From the NCBI RefSeq assembly GCF_009664085.1, contig NZ_CP039268.1, positions 2,093,501-2,157,500 on the forward strand: a stretch of DNA of 64,000 nt. Direction: 5' to 3'. Below, piece after piece: positions 1 to 9,399 of this stretch (position 1 is its first letter; each line of letters starts with the position of its first letter). Source of the stretch: Thermochromatium tepidum ATCC 43061. Its GTDB lineage: Bacteria; Pseudomonadota; Gammaproteobacteria; Chromatiales; Chromatiaceae. The translations under genes were made by a program, and so were the position numbers. Under the pieces are notes generated by a model. The model was not told where the DNA came from, made no database searches, and worked only from the letters and a program-made list of their open reading frames with translations.

Positions 1-229
1 CGGTGAGCTGGTCGGTGAGCTTGAAGGTCTGGAGATCGAGATCCTGCCCGGTACCGGTCAGGAGCGAATCGAGATAATCGATAAAGGGCGGAATGACCAG
101 CTCATAGCCCCAGCTCGCATAGAGGTCCAGCAGTTCGCGGCGCAGTCCCTCAATGATCCGTGCCTGGGGCGGCAGAACTTCCTCGATACCGGCGGGCAGC
201 AGCCAGCGTTCCTCGTTCAGGGGTAACAT
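1..229 (-). CDS. hisZ: ATP phosphoribosyltransferase regulatory subunit HisZ, partial (N-terminal part only)
   Basis: The first 76 codons are present and the gene runs off the left edge of the window. The visible protein starts [20 protein letters not shown] and continues with [20 protein letters not shown], the N-terminal strand-helix pattern of the HisRS-like HisZ family. HisZ has no synthetase activity. It is known to pair with the short form of HisG and regulate the first step of histidine synthesis. The gene lies downstream of hflC and a DUF2065 gene, as in many gammaproteobacteria, where purA usually follows. The start is the ATG at 229. A histidyl-tRNA synthetase is the main alternative, but the [11 protein letters not shown] opening favours HisZ. 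Confidence 0.85.
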   Translation of the reverse strand, partial: MLPLNEERWLLPAGIEEVLPPQARIIEGLRRELLDLYASWGYELVIPPFIDYLDSLLTGTGQDLDLQTFKLTDQLT

Positions 230-259
230 GATGACGGTTAGAGAGACAGGGTTTCGGGT

Positions 260-442
260 TCAGTTGACCAGATACAGCAGTCCGAGACCCGAGATCATGC
301 TGACGAATCCAGCCAGGCGCAGCGAGCGATCGCTTTCGAGCGAGACCATCGCCAGCAGACGCCTAAAACTGGACGGACCGAGGAAGGGCCAGATGCCCTC
401 GATGATGAACACGAGCGAGAGGGCAACCAGGATGTCATGCAC
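260..442 (-). CDS. DUF2065 (YjeT-like) small inner-membrane protein
   Basis: This is a 60-residue protein with two hydrophobic segments: ILVALSLVFIIEGIWPFLGP near the N terminus and VSMISGLGLLYLVN at the C terminus. The central basic stretch FRRLLAMVSLESDRSLRLAG is typical of the DUF2065/YjeT family, which usually has about 60-65 residues. The family sits between hflC and hisZ/purA in many gammaproteobacteria, and it does so here. I chose the GTG at 442 because it gives the family length. A longer reading frame back to 505 would add a non-conserved tail. No molecular function is established. Confidence 0.8.
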   Translation of the reverse strand: MHDILVALSLVFIIEGIWPFLGPSSFRRLLAMVSLESDRSLRLAGFVSMISGLGLLYLVN

Positions 443-590
443 GATGATAAAAGGATCCCGCGAGAGTGATCGAGAATCGCCCGGACCGCACCGCACGCCG
501 GGCACGCCAAGGGCCGATATCCTCTCAGAGGTGCACGGATTTGTCCAATGGCTGGAGACCCCGACCGGGCCGGGTCTTCAGCCATTGGGA

Positions 591-1472
591 TCAGGGCTGA
601 CCGCTCGACTCGCGGAAGAAGCGGAGGAAGTCTGAGTCTGGTTCCAGCACCATGAGGCTACCGCCCTGACCGAAGCTCTGACGATAGGCGGAAAGGCTAC
701 GATAGAAGGCGTAGAACTCAGGGGCGGCGTTGAAGGCCCGGGCATAGATCTCGGCCGAACGGGCATCGCCCTCACCGCGAATCTCTTCAGACTCCTTGTA
801 GGCCTCGGCAATGATCACGGTGCGCTGGCGGTCGGCATCGGCGCGGATACGCTCGGCGGCCTCGGCCCCCTTGGCGCGCAGATCGCGTGCCACGCGCTCA
901 CGCTCGGCGCGCATCCGCTGATAGACCGAATCACTGACCTCGGGTGGCAGGTCGATCTTCTTGACCCGCACATCGATGACCTCGATCCCCAGATCGGCGG
1001 CATTGGCATTGACGTCCCTGGTCAGGGACTCCATCAGCGCCAGCCGGTCGTCCGAGACCACCTCTTGGATGGTGCGCTTGCCGAACTCGTCGCGCAGACT
1101 GGTGTTGATGCGCTCGGAGAGCAGGCGGCTGGTGCGTGCATTGTTGCCGCCGGTCGAGCGCAGGAACTGCGCCGGACGCGCGATGCGCCACTTGGCGTAG
1201 GAATCGACGATCAAGTCCTTCTTCTCGATCGTCAGGAATCGCTCGGGTTGCGAGTCGAGCGTCTGCAAACGCCGGTCGAACTTGCGGATCTGGTTGAGGA
1301 GCGGGATCTTGAAGTGAAGCCCAGGCGCATAGGTATCGGAGACGATCTCACCCAGACGCAGCTTGAGCGCCACCTCGTACTCGCGCACCACGAAGGTGAA
1401 GCTGGAGAAGAAGACCACCAGCACCGCCAGACTGATCGGTAGCCAGGTCTTGATCCGGTTGGACTGAGTCAT
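591..1472 (-). CDS. hflC: HflC, SPFH-domain modulator of FtsH protease
   Basis: The protein has 293 residues. A single N-terminal membrane anchor (about residues 10-29) is followed by a periplasmic SPFH/band-7 domain (VREYEVALKLRLGEI to about residue 190). A long charged helix rich in Ala, Glu and Arg comes next (RMRAERERVARDLRAKGAEA). HflC forms the HflKC cage around the FtsH protease at the inner membrane and limits its access to membrane substrates. Its ATG at 1472 shares one base with the hflK stop codon (TGATG), so the pair is probably translationally coupled. The length matches the family. Confidence 0.95.
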   Translation of the reverse strand: MTQSNRIKTWLPISLAVLVVFFSSFTFVVREYEVALKLRLGEIVSDTYAPGLHFKIPLLNQIRKFDRRLQTLDSQPERFLTIEKKDLIVDSYAKWRIARPAQFLRSTGGNNARTSRLLSERINTSLRDEFGKRTIQEVVSDDRLALMESLTRDVNANAADLGIEVIDVRVKKIDLPPEVSDSVYQRMRAERERVARDLRAKGAEAAERIRADADRQRTVIIAEAYKESEEIRGEGDARSAEIYARAFNAAPEFYAFYRSLSAYRQSFGQGGSLMVLEPDSDFLRFFRESSGQP

Positions 1473-2641
1473 CAGCGCGTCCTCCGCTCACGATCGACCG
1501 CCCGCAGCGGCGAATCGACCACCCGTTCGGGCAGTGCCTGGAGGCCATTGCCGACCGACTGAGCGGGCGGATCGGGCTGAGGCATCTGGGACTGTGACTG
1601 CCGCATGATCTGATCGATGGGGAGATACATGAGACTGTTGGCACCACTGGTCACGTCAAGCACCACCTTGGCATTTTTGGTCATCACCTCTTCCATCGTC
1701 TCCAGATAGAGACGCCGACGGGTGACTTCAGGCGCCTTTTTGTACTCGGCCAGTAGAGCGGAGAAACGCGCGGCCTCACCCTCGGACGAAGCGATCATCC
1801 GATCCCGATAGGCCTTGGCATCGGCGATGAGGCGCGCAGCCGCACCACGGGCGTTGGGCAGCACCTCGTTGGCATAGGCCTCGGCCTGATTCTCCAGCCG
1901 TTCTTTATCCTCACGCGCCTTGATGGCGTCGTCGAAGGCGGCCTTGACCTGCTCAGGCGGCTTGGCCGGCTGCATATTGACCGAGGTGACGAGCAGGCCG
2001 GTCTTGTAGCGGTCTATCAACGCCTGGATGCGATCCTTGATGGTCACGGACACCGCGCCGCGTCCCTCGGTCATGACAAAATCGAGCTTGCTTTGGCCGA
2101 TGACCACGCGCGCCACAGTGGCGGTGGCGTCATTGAGGGTACGCTCGGGATCCTGATCCTGGAACAGATAGTCGGCGGCATCCTGGATGCGCGACTGGAC
2201 CGTCAGCTCGACCTCGACGATGTTCTCGTCCCGGGTGAGCATGGCGGCCTTGTAACTCAGGGTCGAGACCTCATCGACATTGACCTTGACCACGGACTCG
2301 ATCGGCAGCGGGATATGCCAGTGCGGACCCGGCCCTGTGGTATCGACATAGCCTCCAAACCGCATCACCACCCCGCGTTCAGCCGGCTCGACGATATAAA
2401 TACCACTCGCCAACCAGATGACGGCCAGGATACCAAAGATGACGCCGATGACCTTGGTGCTGAGCCGAGCGCCGCCGCCTCCCGGACGTCTGCCCGTGGG
2501 ACTTCCATCGCCGCCGAACAGACCACCGAGCCGCTCCTGGAGCTTGCGCACCACCTCGTCAAGATCCGGCGGACCCTGATCACCACCGCCCTTGCCGCTC
2601 CAGGGGTCTTTTTGACTGCCACCTGGTTCATTCCAGGCCAT
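1472..2641 (-). CDS. hflK: HflK, SPFH-domain partner of HflC
   Basis: The protein has 389 residues. The N-terminal 60 residues are glycine-rich and cytoplasmic (GGSQKDPWSGKGGGDQGPP), which is characteristic of HflK. One membrane span follows (about 64-84), then the SPFH domain starting VEPAERGVVMRFGGYV, and a coiled-coil region with ANEVLPNARGAAARLIADAKAYR. The C terminus is proline- and glutamine-rich. It is the partner of HflC in the FtsH regulatory complex. It sits between hflX and hflC, with only 68 bp separating it from hflX. Confidence 0.95.
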   Translation of the reverse strand: MAWNEPGGSQKDPWSGKGGGDQGPPDLDEVVRKLQERLGGLFGGDGSPTGRRPGGGGARLSTKVIGVIFGILAVIWLASGIYIVEPAERGVVMRFGGYVDTTGPGPHWHIPLPIESVVKVNVDEVSTLSYKAAMLTRDENIVEVELTVQSRIQDAADYLFQDQDPERTLNDATATVARVVIGQSKLDFVMTEGRGAVSVTIKDRIQALIDRYKTGLLVTSVNMQPAKPPEQVKAAFDDAIKAREDKERLENQAEAYANEVLPNARGAAARLIADAKAYRDRMIASSEGEAARFSALLAEYKKAPEVTRRRLYLETMEEVMTKNAKVVLDVTSGANSLMYLPIDQIMRQSQSQMPQPDPPAQSVGNGLQALPERVVDSPLRAVDRERRTR

Positions 2642-2709
2642 AGCTTCTCCGTCTTTCTATTCAGAAGTTTCATCGATCGATGACCGAGATTGTACGGGAG
2701 ACGATCCGA

Positions 2710-4041
2710 TCACGGCAAACGCGCCTGTAGACGCTCCAGGTCTGCCGGCGTGATCGCGCAGCGCAGCTCCCAACCGCCCGAGTCGAGTGGGCGATCCTCA
2801 ATCACATGGGCATGACGATAGAACCAGGCGCGCCGCTTGCCCTCAGAAGGGCCCAGGATAAAGGTTTTGATCGCGCGCTCGCCGCCGGTCAATTCGATCA
2901 GCGCCTGGCGCAGCAGATCCAGACCCGCGCCTGTACGCGCCGAGACCCAGACCCGCACCGGGCGCCCCTCGGCGTCGCGTTCCAGACGGGGCATCTCGCC
3001 GTCCAGTCGGTCGATCTTATTGAAGACCTCCAATCGGGGGCGCTCGTAACTGCCGATCTCGGCGAGCACCCTCTCGACCTCAGCCATCAGACGCGATCGA
3101 TTGGCCGCCGCTGCGTCGATCACATGCAGGAGTAGGCTGGCGCCGCGTGTCTCTTCCAACGTCGAGCGAAAGGCGGCGACCAGCTCGTGCGGCAACCGGC
3201 TGACGAAGCCCACGGTATCGGCCAATACGACATTAACACCGCCGGGCAGATCCAGACGGCGCAGGGTCGGGTCCAGGGTCGCGAACAATTGATCGGCCTC
3301 CAGTACGCCTGCTTCAGTCAGGCAATTGAAGAGGGTCGACTTGCCGGCATTGGTATAGCCGACCAGCGAGACCACCGGCAGTTCGGCCTTGGCGCGCGCC
3401 TTGCGCCCCTGGGCGCGCCGGGCCTCGAGGCGCTGGAGCCGGCGCTCCAACATGGCCACGCGTGCGGCCAACAACCGGCGGTCGGTCTCCAGCTGCGTCT
3501 CACCCGGACCGCGCAGACCGATGCCGCCCTTCTGACGTTCCAGGTGGGTCCAGCCGCGCACCAATCGGGTCGAGAGATGCTTAAGCTGGGCCAGCTCGAC
3601 CTGGAGCTTGCCCTCGAAGGAGCGCGCGCGCTGGGCGAAGATGTCGAGGATCAACCCGGAACGGTCGATCACCCGGCATTGCAGCAGACGCTCCAGGTTG
3701 CGCTCCTGGGCCGGACTGAGTGGATGGTTGAAGATGACCAGCTCGGCCTCGGTGGCCCTGACCAGGGCCTTGAGTTCCTCGGCCTTGCCCGAGCCGATGA
3801 AGAGACGCGCATCGGGCGTGGCACGTGCGCCGCCGAGGCATCCCAACACCTCGGCGCCGGCCGCCTGGGCGAGCAGGACAAACTCCTCGCGTTCGTCGGC
3901 CTCGCGCGCCGATCCGTGCCCGATGTCGAGATCGACCAGCACCGCCCGCTCGCCGGCCTTGGGACGCTCGAAGACGAGTGAGTGGCCTCGTGCGATGGGC
4001 CGGACCGCAATGGCCGGAACCGCCGCGGATGACTTGCTCAA
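2710..4041 (-). CDS. hflX: GTPase HflX (ribosome-splitting / ribosome-associated GTPase)
   Basis: With the TTG start at 4041 the protein has 443 residues. The HflX N-terminal domain includes [14 protein letters not shown] (about 81-94) and the [18 protein letters not shown] linker. A coiled coil leads into the G domain: G1 GYTNAGKST (about 228-236), G3 DTVGF and G4 NKID. HflX is known to bind the 50S subunit and split stalled or heat-damaged ribosomes. I chose the TTG because it overlaps the hfq stop codon by two bases (TTGA) and the encoded MSKSS sequence leads straight into the conserved [17 protein letters not shown] reading frame open to about 4548 runs antiparallel to nothing conserved and overlaps hfq, so I rejected it. 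Confidence 0.92.
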   Translation of the reverse strand: MSKSSAAVPAIAVRPIARGHSLVFERPKAGERAVLVDLDIGHGSAREADEREEFVLLAQAAGAEVLGCLGGARATPDARLFIGSGKAEELKALVRATEAELVIFNHPLSPAQERNLERLLQCRVIDRSGLILDIFAQRARSFEGKLQVELAQLKHLSTRLVRGWTHLERQKGGIGLRGPGETQLETDRRLLAARVAMLERRLQRLEARRAQGRKARAKAELPVVSLVGYTNAGKSTLFNCLTEAGVLEADQLFATLDPTLRRLDLPGGVNVVLADTVGFVSRLPHELVAAFRSTLEETRGASLLLHVIDAAAANRSRLMAEVERVLAEIGSYERPRLEVFNKIDRLDGEMPRLERDAEGRPVRVWVSARTGAGLDLLRQALIELTGGERAIKTFILGPSEGKRRAWFYRHAHVIEDRPLDSGGWELRCAITPADLERLQARLP

Positions 4042-4289
4042 GGGGACTCTGGCTCGGAACCTTCGGTGTCGTTTGTCGGCAACCGGACGTTGCGCGCCGG
4101 CACCACGGTCGAGATGGCGTGTTTGTAGATCATCTGACTGACGTTGTTCTTGAGCAGCACCACGAACTGGTCGAACGACTCGATCTGGCCCTGGAGCTTG
4201 ATGCCATTGACCAGGAAGATGGAGACTGGAACATGCTCCTTCCGTAGGGCGTTGAGAAAGGGATCTTGAAGGCTTTGTCCCTTGGACAT
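4038..4289 (-). CDS. hfq: RNA chaperone Hfq
   Basis: The protein has 83 residues. It contains the Sm1 motif ([19 protein letters not shown]) and the Sm2 motif [10 protein letters not shown], with the conserved N-terminal [15 protein letters not shown]. Hfq is a hexameric ring that helps small RNAs pair with mRNAs. The C-terminal tail ([13 protein letters not shown]) is short and acidic, unlike the longer tail of the E. coli protein. An AAGGAG ribosome binding site lies at a suitable distance before the ATG at 4289. The hfq-hflX-hflK-hflC order is the classic gammaproteobacterial one. The ATG at 4289 fits the family start, and a longer frame upstream adds unrelated sequence. Confidence 0.97.
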   Translation of the reverse strand: MSKGQSLQDPFLNALRKEHVPVSIFLVNGIKLQGQIESFDQFVVLLKNNVSQMIYKHAISTVVPARNVRLPTNDTEGSEPESP

Positions 4290-4435
4290 GGGATTGGCTC
4301 CTTGTTGTTGTCGATGACGCAGGTGCCCAGCTGAAAACCGCCGCGACCGCGGGTAACGGGGTCGGGCCGAATGCGGAGGAGTGGCTGCTGGGACGAACCA
4401 CAGCTTCGCACAAAACGCTCCACCAAATGAATGCA

Positions 4436-5434
4436 TCAGGTGCCGTTCCAGCGACTGCCCGCCGCCGCACCTGACCCGGGATGTTCGTCCTTGAGCTTGA
4501 ACGCAATGAGTTCGAGCACAGCCGCCAAGGGATCGGGTTCGTCGTCAATCCAGTGGCAATCCGGCTCGGCGCGCAGCCAGGTCAGCTGCCGCTTGGCGAG
4601 CTGACGGGTGGCGATGATGCCGCGCTGCACCATGTCGTCCCAAGTACTTTCGCCACGCAGATAGTTTAAGACCTGGCGGTAGCCGACGCACCGCATCGAC
4701 GGGAGATCGGGCGTCAGATCGCCGCGTGCCCAAAGCTGAGAGACCTCATCGACCAGCCCAAGTTCCAGCATGCCGCGAAAACGGCGCTCGATCCGGGCGT
4801 TGAGGATGGCGCGATCGCTCGGCGCGCGCGCGAGTTTCAGTAGCCGAAACGGTAGGGCCTCGTGCCTGGCGTTGCGGATCAGGTCGCTCATCGCCCGTCC
4901 GCTGAGTGCCTGGACTTCGAGTGCGCGCTGGATACGCTGGGGGTCATTGGGATGGATGCGTGCAGCGGCGTCCGGGTCGAGTTTAGCCAGGCGTGCGTGC
5001 ATCGCGGCCCAGCCGAGACGTTTGGCCTCGGCGTCGAGTGCGGCACGCACCTCGGCATCGGCGCTCGGCAGCCGTGCCAGACCCTGCTGCAGGGCGCGGA
5101 AATAGAGCATGGTGCCACCGATCAGGAGCGGAATGCGTCCGCGGGTGCTGATCTCATGCATGGCGGCCAGGGCGTCCTCACGAAAGCGCGCGGCTGAGTA
5201 GGACTCGGTCGGATCCAGGATGTCGATCAGGCGATGCGGGGTGCGTGCCAGGATCTCGGGCCCGGGCTTGGCAGTGCCGATATCCAGGCCCCGATAGATC
5301 ATAGCCGAATCGACGCTGATGATCTCGCACGGCAGACGCTCGACCAGTTGCAAGGCCAGATCGGTCTTGCCCGAGGCGGTCGGACCCATGAGCAGGATCG
5401 CCCAGGGGCGGGGATCGGATGCGGGTTTGGTCAA
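4436..5434 (-). CDS. miaA: tRNA dimethylallyltransferase MiaA
   Basis: The protein has 332 residues. The P-loop GPTASGKT lies at residues 17-24, followed by the conserved [18 protein letters not shown] and [30 protein letters not shown] and [15 protein letters not shown] are also MiaA signatures. The enzyme adds a dimethylallyl group to A37 of tRNAs that read codons starting with U. It lies directly between mutL and hfq, the standard mutL-miaA-hfq order. The gap to hfq is about 146 bp, which leaves room for an hfq promoter, although I could not identify one by eye. Confidence 0.96.
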   Translation of the reverse strand: MTKPASDPRPWAILLMGPTASGKTDLALQLVERLPCEIISVDSAMIYRGLDIGTAKPGPEILARTPHRLIDILDPTESYSAARFREDALAAMHEISTRGRIPLLIGGTMLYFRALQQGLARLPSADAEVRAALDAEAKRLGWAAMHARLAKLDPDAAARIHPNDPQRIQRALEVQALSGRAMSDLIRNARHEALPFRLLKLARAPSDRAILNARIERRFRGMLELGLVDEVSQLWARGDLTPDLPSMRCVGYRQVLNYLRGESTWDDMVQRGIIATRQLAKRQLTWLRAEPDCHWIDDEPDPLAAVLELIAFKLKDEHPGSGAAAGSRWNGT

Positions 5435-5437
5435 GGT

Positions 5438-7339
5438 CTAGCGCCCGCGCAGAAAGAGTCGGTCAAGCTCGGTCTGGGAGAGCCTGACCCAGGTCGGACG
5501 GCCATGATTGCACTGATCGATGCATTCGGTGCGCTCCATGTCGCGCAGCAAGGCGTTCATCTCGTCGAGCGTCAGGCGCCGGTTGGCGCGGATCGCACTG
5601 TGACAGGCCAGGGTCGCCAGAATCTTGTCGATGGCCTCTTCAAGCCGAGTGCTCTCGCCCTGCGCCGCGAGATCGGCGAGCAGATCGCGGACGAGGGCGT
5701 CCATATCGGCCTGCCGCAGCAGCGCCGGCACTTCGCGCACCACCACCCGATCGACGCCGAGACGATCCAGCACCAGACCGAGCCGGGCCAGTGGCTCGCG
5801 CTGTTCCTCCAGACGATCGGCCTCGCGCGGATCGACCTGGAGACTGTGCGGTACCAATAGCGGCTGACTCGTCACCCGTCCGGCGTTCCAGGCCGCCTTG
5901 AGCCGCTCGTAGCCGATGCGCTCGTGGGCGGCATGGATGTCGACCAGGATCAGCCCATCGTCCGACGCGGCGAGCAGATAGACACCGTTGAGCTGGGCCA
6001 GGGCGAGACCGAGCGGCGGTAGAGCGCCCCTGATGGCCAGGGACGATCCGGCCTCGTCGCCGACCACTGGGGCGCTTGGCGGATCCGCCGCCGGACGCTG
6101 GAGCACCAACGACGCCTGATAGGCCTGCCGTCCATCCTTGACGCCCAAGGAGTGCGCACTGAAACCTGTCGCTCGCGGCGGCGCCGACTGGTGTTGGTCA
6201 AGGCTGTCGCCCGTCTCCACGGGTGAGACAGTCGGCGCGCTTGGATAACCTCTGAATGCCTCTGCCGTCATGCCCAACGTCGCCGGCATTGGCCTGTCCA
6301 ACGGACCCCCGCCCAAGATCCCTTGCGCTAGACGCCGCTTCAGGGCATGCCTGATGAAGTCATGGACCTGACGCGACTCGCGAAACCGCACCTCGTGCTT
6401 GGATGGATGGACGTTGACGTCGACGAGGTGCGGCGGCAGTTCCAGAAACAGCACATAGCCCGGATGACGCGCCTGATGCAGAAAATCGCTGAATGCCTGC
6501 CGGATGGCGTGCGTGATCAGCCGATCACGGATCAGGCGCCCATTGACATAAAAAAACTGCTGATCGGGCTGACTGCGCGCGAAGGCCGGACGCCGTACCC
6601 AGCCATGCAGACGCAGGTCTAGGGCTGAGACATCGATCTCCAGCGACTGCTCGGCGAACCCCGCTCCGAGCAGTCGGTCCAGGCGGGCGCGCCTGGATCC
6701 GGGCCGCCCGTCGGTCGCCGGCAGCTGATGGACGAGCCGCCCATTGTGACGCAGCTCAAAGGCGACATCCGGGCGCGCCAGGGCCAGACGCCGTACCACC
6801 TGATCGATATGTTCGAACTCGGTCTGCTCGGTGCGCAGGAACTTGCGCCGCGCCGGCGTATTGAAGAACAGATCCCGCACCTCGACACTGGTTCCAGGCG
6901 GATGCGCCGCCGGTCGCGGCCCGTCCAGACGTCCATCAGGGGTGACCGCGATCTCCCAGGCCGAATCGTCCGCCGCGTCCAGGTCCGAACGCGCCCGCGA
7001 GGTCAGGGTCAACCGACTCACAGCGGCGATGCTTGGCAGCGCCTCACCGCGAAAACCAAGGGTTTGGACCGCCTCCAGATCGGCCAGATCCACCAGCTTG
7101 CTGGTCGCATGCCGCGCCAACGCCAGGGCGAGCTGATCGCGCGGGATGCCGCGCCCGTCGTCACGCACCCGCAGCCGCTTGATCCCACCCCGTTCCACGT
7201 CGATCTCCAGCCGGGCGCAGTCGGCATCCAGACTGTTCTCGATCAGCTCCTTGACCACCGAGGCCGGACGCTCGACGACCTCGCCGGCGGCGATCTGGTT
7301 GATGAGGTGATCGGAGAGTATTCGAATCGGATTGGGCAT
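5438..7339 (-). CDS. mutL: DNA mismatch repair protein MutL
   Basis: The protein has 633 residues from the ATG at 7339. The N-terminal GHKL ATPase motifs are clear: IAAGEVVERPASVVKELIEN, DDGRGI, TLGFRGEALPSIAAVSRL and GTSVEVRDLFFNTPARRKFL. The C-terminal dimerisation domain carries DIHAAHERIGYE near residue 467 and CNHGRPTWVRL near the end. MutL couples MutS mismatch recognition to strand incision. The DIHAAHE motif resembles the DQHAxxExxxxE endonuclease signature with Ile in place of Gln. A GTG at 7366 would add nine residues. The ATG was preferred because MPNPIRILSDHLINQIAAGE is the usual start. Confidence 0.96.
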   Translation of the reverse strand: MPNPIRILSDHLINQIAAGEVVERPASVVKELIENSLDADCARLEIDVERGGIKRLRVRDDGRGIPRDQLALALARHATSKLVDLADLEAVQTLGFRGEALPSIAAVSRLTLTSRARSDLDAADDSAWEIAVTPDGRLDGPRPAAHPPGTSVEVRDLFFNTPARRKFLRTEQTEFEHIDQVVRRLALARPDVAFELRHNGRLVHQLPATDGRPGSRRARLDRLLGAGFAEQSLEIDVSALDLRLHGWVRRPAFARSQPDQQFFYVNGRLIRDRLITHAIRQAFSDFLHQARHPGYVLFLELPPHLVDVNVHPSKHEVRFRESRQVHDFIRHALKRRLAQGILGGGPLDRPMPATLGMTAEAFRGYPSAPTVSPVETGDSLDQHQSAPPRATGFSAHSLGVKDGRQAYQASLVLQRPAADPPSAPVVGDEAGSSLAIRGALPPLGLALAQLNGVYLLAASDDGLILVDIHAAHERIGYERLKAAWNAGRVTSQPLLVPHSLQVDPREADRLEEQREPLARLGLVLDRLGVDRVVVREVPALLRQADMDALVRDLLADLAAQGESTRLEEAIDKILATLACHSAIRANRRLTLDEMNALLRDMERTECIDQCNHGRPTWVRLSQTELDRLFLRGR

Positions 7340-7405
7340 GGGTGGACGTAAGGATGCACGCCACACCGACTCGGGCGAGCCGGCGCGGCTCCAGCCGAGG
7401 TCGGA

Positions 7406-8794
7406 TCAGGAATCGGACGGAATGGCGATGACCTGCCCGACCTGGATGATATCGGTCTCACTGAGACCATTCTCGGCGCGCAGCGAACTGAGGCTCACAC
7501 GATAACGCTTGGCGATTCCGGACAGGGTATCGCCCTGGGTGATCACATATTCGCGCAGACTGCCCGCGCGTGTCCTGGAGGCGGATTTCAGACCCTGTAC
7601 CGCATCCGTACCGCGATGCTCGACGCCTTGGCCCGTATCGGCCGCCAACAGGCCACGCGGTGGATACTTGGCGAAATAACCCTTGATCCCGGCCAGGATC
7701 GCCTCGGCCATCCGCTGCAGATAGAGGTTATCGCGGAGTCGCTGCTCCTCTTGGGCGTTGCTGATGAAGGCCGTTTCGACCAGCACCGATGGAATGTCGG
7801 GCGACTTGAGCACCACGAAGCCGGCACGCTGGACATCAGCCTTGTGGACCACACCGACACGCTTGAGAGCGCGTAGCACCGAGGTAGCCGCCTCGGCACT
7901 GTGCTCCAGGGTGGTGTTGCGCGTCATGTCGAGCAGCACAGCGGCCAGCATGTCTTCGCTCGTCGTCGGATCCGCACCGCCGATGCGATCAGCCTTGTTC
8001 TCACGATCGGCCAGCCAACCAGCCGCCTCGCTGCTGGCCGCACCGTGCGAGAGGATATAGACCGATGAGCCCTGTGCGTCTGGGTTCTCGTAGGCATCGG
8101 CATGGATGGACACAAAGAGATCGGCCTTGTGCTCGCGCGCGATCAGGGTGCGTTCGCGCAGTCCGACATAACGGTCGTCATCACGGATCATTATGGCTCG
8201 GATCCCGGATTCACGTTCGATCAGTCGCTTTAGCCTGTGGGCGATGGCCAGGGTGACGTCCTTCTCGCGCGTGCCGTTTGGCCCGATCGCCCCTGGATCC
8301 TCGCCGCCGTGTCCAGCGTCGATGGCGACAATGGCCGTGCGTCCGCGACTCAACCAGAGCGGCTGAACTGGCGCCTGATTGGAGACCGGCTGGAGTTTGC
8401 CACCTCCCAAGGACTTGGGCAGGAGCTCGACGATCAGTTGGTATCTGTCAGCGCCGGTCCTGTCGGTAAAACTCTTGACGCGCACCTGTTGCTTGAGATC
8501 GAGCACGACGCGCAGGTCGCCATTGGGACGCACACCGGCGCGCACGCCGATCAGCAGGGGGTCGTCGGTGCGCGCCGCTGGCAGGTCGCTGCGCATCTGC
8601 GCCCCAGCAATGTCAATCACGACTCGATCAGGTTGGTCGAGGGTAAAGATGCGGTGGGCGGCGGGCGCCGTAAGGTTGAAGAGCAGCCGGGTCTTGCTCG
8701 AACTCGGCGGATTCCATTGGCAGTCGACCTCCACCGCGACACTCGCCGCGGGCAGGGCGATCAGTAGCATAAAGAGCACGATGAGCCTGTTCAC
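7406..8794 (-). CDS. amiC: N-acetylmuramoyl-L-alanine amidase, AmiC type with AMIN and LysM domains
   Basis: The protein has 462 residues from the GTG at 8794. An N-terminal signal peptide (NRLIVLFMLLIALPAASVA) is followed by an AMIN domain that targets the septum. The zinc amidase_3 domain contains IDAGHGGEDPGAIGPNGTRE, SIHADA and LVETAFISN, with the metal ligands His, Glu and His. A C-terminal LysM domain is present (YVITQGDTLSGIAKRYRVS). It should cleave peptidoglycan peptide stems during daughter-cell separation. A GAGGCGGC ribosome binding site sits just before the GTG. A frame open to 8929 lacks support. The gene is in the tsaE-amidase-mutL-miaA-hfq order common in gammaproteobacteria. 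Confidence 0.93.
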   Translation of the reverse strand: MNRLIVLFMLLIALPAASVAVEVDCQWNPPSSSKTRLLFNLTAPAAHRIFTLDQPDRVVIDIAGAQMRSDLPAARTDDPLLIGVRAGVRPNGDLRVVLDLKQQVRVKSFTDRTGADRYQLIVELLPKSLGGGKLQPVSNQAPVQPLWLSRGRTAIVAIDAGHGGEDPGAIGPNGTREKDVTLAIAHRLKRLIERESGIRAIMIRDDDRYVGLRERTLIAREHKADLFVSIHADAYENPDAQGSSVYILSHGAASSEAAGWLADRENKADRIGGADPTTSEDMLAAVLLDMTRNTTLEHSAEAATSVLRALKRVGVVHKADVQRAGFVVLKSPDIPSVLVETAFISNAQEEQRLRDNLYLQRMAEAILAGIKGYFAKYPPRGLLAADTGQGVEHRGTDAVQGLKSASRTRAGSLREYVITQGDTLSGIAKRYRVSLSSLRAENGLSETDIIQVGQVIAIPSDS

Positions 8795-8894
8795 GATGCC
8801 GCCTCGAGGCCTGACTTGGGTACGAGCATCGCTTAAAAGATAGCAGCTTATCGCCGATCTTTCCAAGTCAGCTCCGATGATTAGAGGAACTTCC

Positions 8895-9398
8895 TCAAGT
8901 ATCGGCTCGAAGATGTTGCGCAGAGACATCAGAGACAGAAATTACATCAGCGAGCAGCGTCTGGCCCGATGGACTCAGGGCATTTAGGGTCAAGCGCCGA
9001 CCGACATCGAGGTGGACGAGCTGGATGCGCAGATCGGGCTTGGGCAGGAAGCCGGCGCCACGCTCGGGCCATTCTATGACCCAAACCGCCGCCTTCCCAA
9101 GCAGATCGCGCGGCCCGAGATAGTCCAGTTCTTCCGGATCACCCAGGCGATAGAGATCGAAATGGTAGAGTTCAAGGTCGTTTAGTGCATAGGGCTCAAC
9201 GAGGGTATAGGTTGGACTGCGTACCACCCCGGAGTGCCCGAGACCGCGCAGGATACCACGGGTCAGGGTGGTCTTGCCCGTGCCCAGGTCGCCCTCGAGA
9301 AAGATCACGCAGGGCGGTTTAAGGGCCCGCGCCAGATGCGCCCCAAAGTCCATCTGTGACTCGGGTGTGTCGAGTGTGAGTTCCAGGGTCGCGGGCAT
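8895..9398 (-). CDS. tsaE: tRNA N6-threonylcarbamoyladenosine synthesis ATPase TsaE
   Basis: The protein has 167 residues with a Walker A motif GDLGTGKTT at about 36-44, the family motif SPTYTLVEPY, and LYHFDLYRLGDPEELDYLG. TsaE works with TsaB and TsaD to form t6A37 in tRNAs that read ANN codons. The ATG at 9398 overlaps no other gene and lies one base upstream of the nnr stop codon. Its AAGGTGG ribosome binding site sits within the nnr 3' end. The nnr-tsaE-amidase order is the usual yjeF-yjeE-amiB arrangement. The start nine codons upstream is less likely. Confidence 0.94.
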   Translation of the reverse strand: MPATLELTLDTPESQMDFGAHLARALKPPCVIFLEGDLGTGKTTLTRGILRGLGHSGVVRSPTYTLVEPYALNDLELYHFDLYRLGDPEELDYLGPRDLLGKAAVWVIEWPERGAGFLPKPDLRIQLVHLDVGRRLTLNALSPSGQTLLADVISVSDVSAQHLRADT

Positions 9399-9399
9399 C

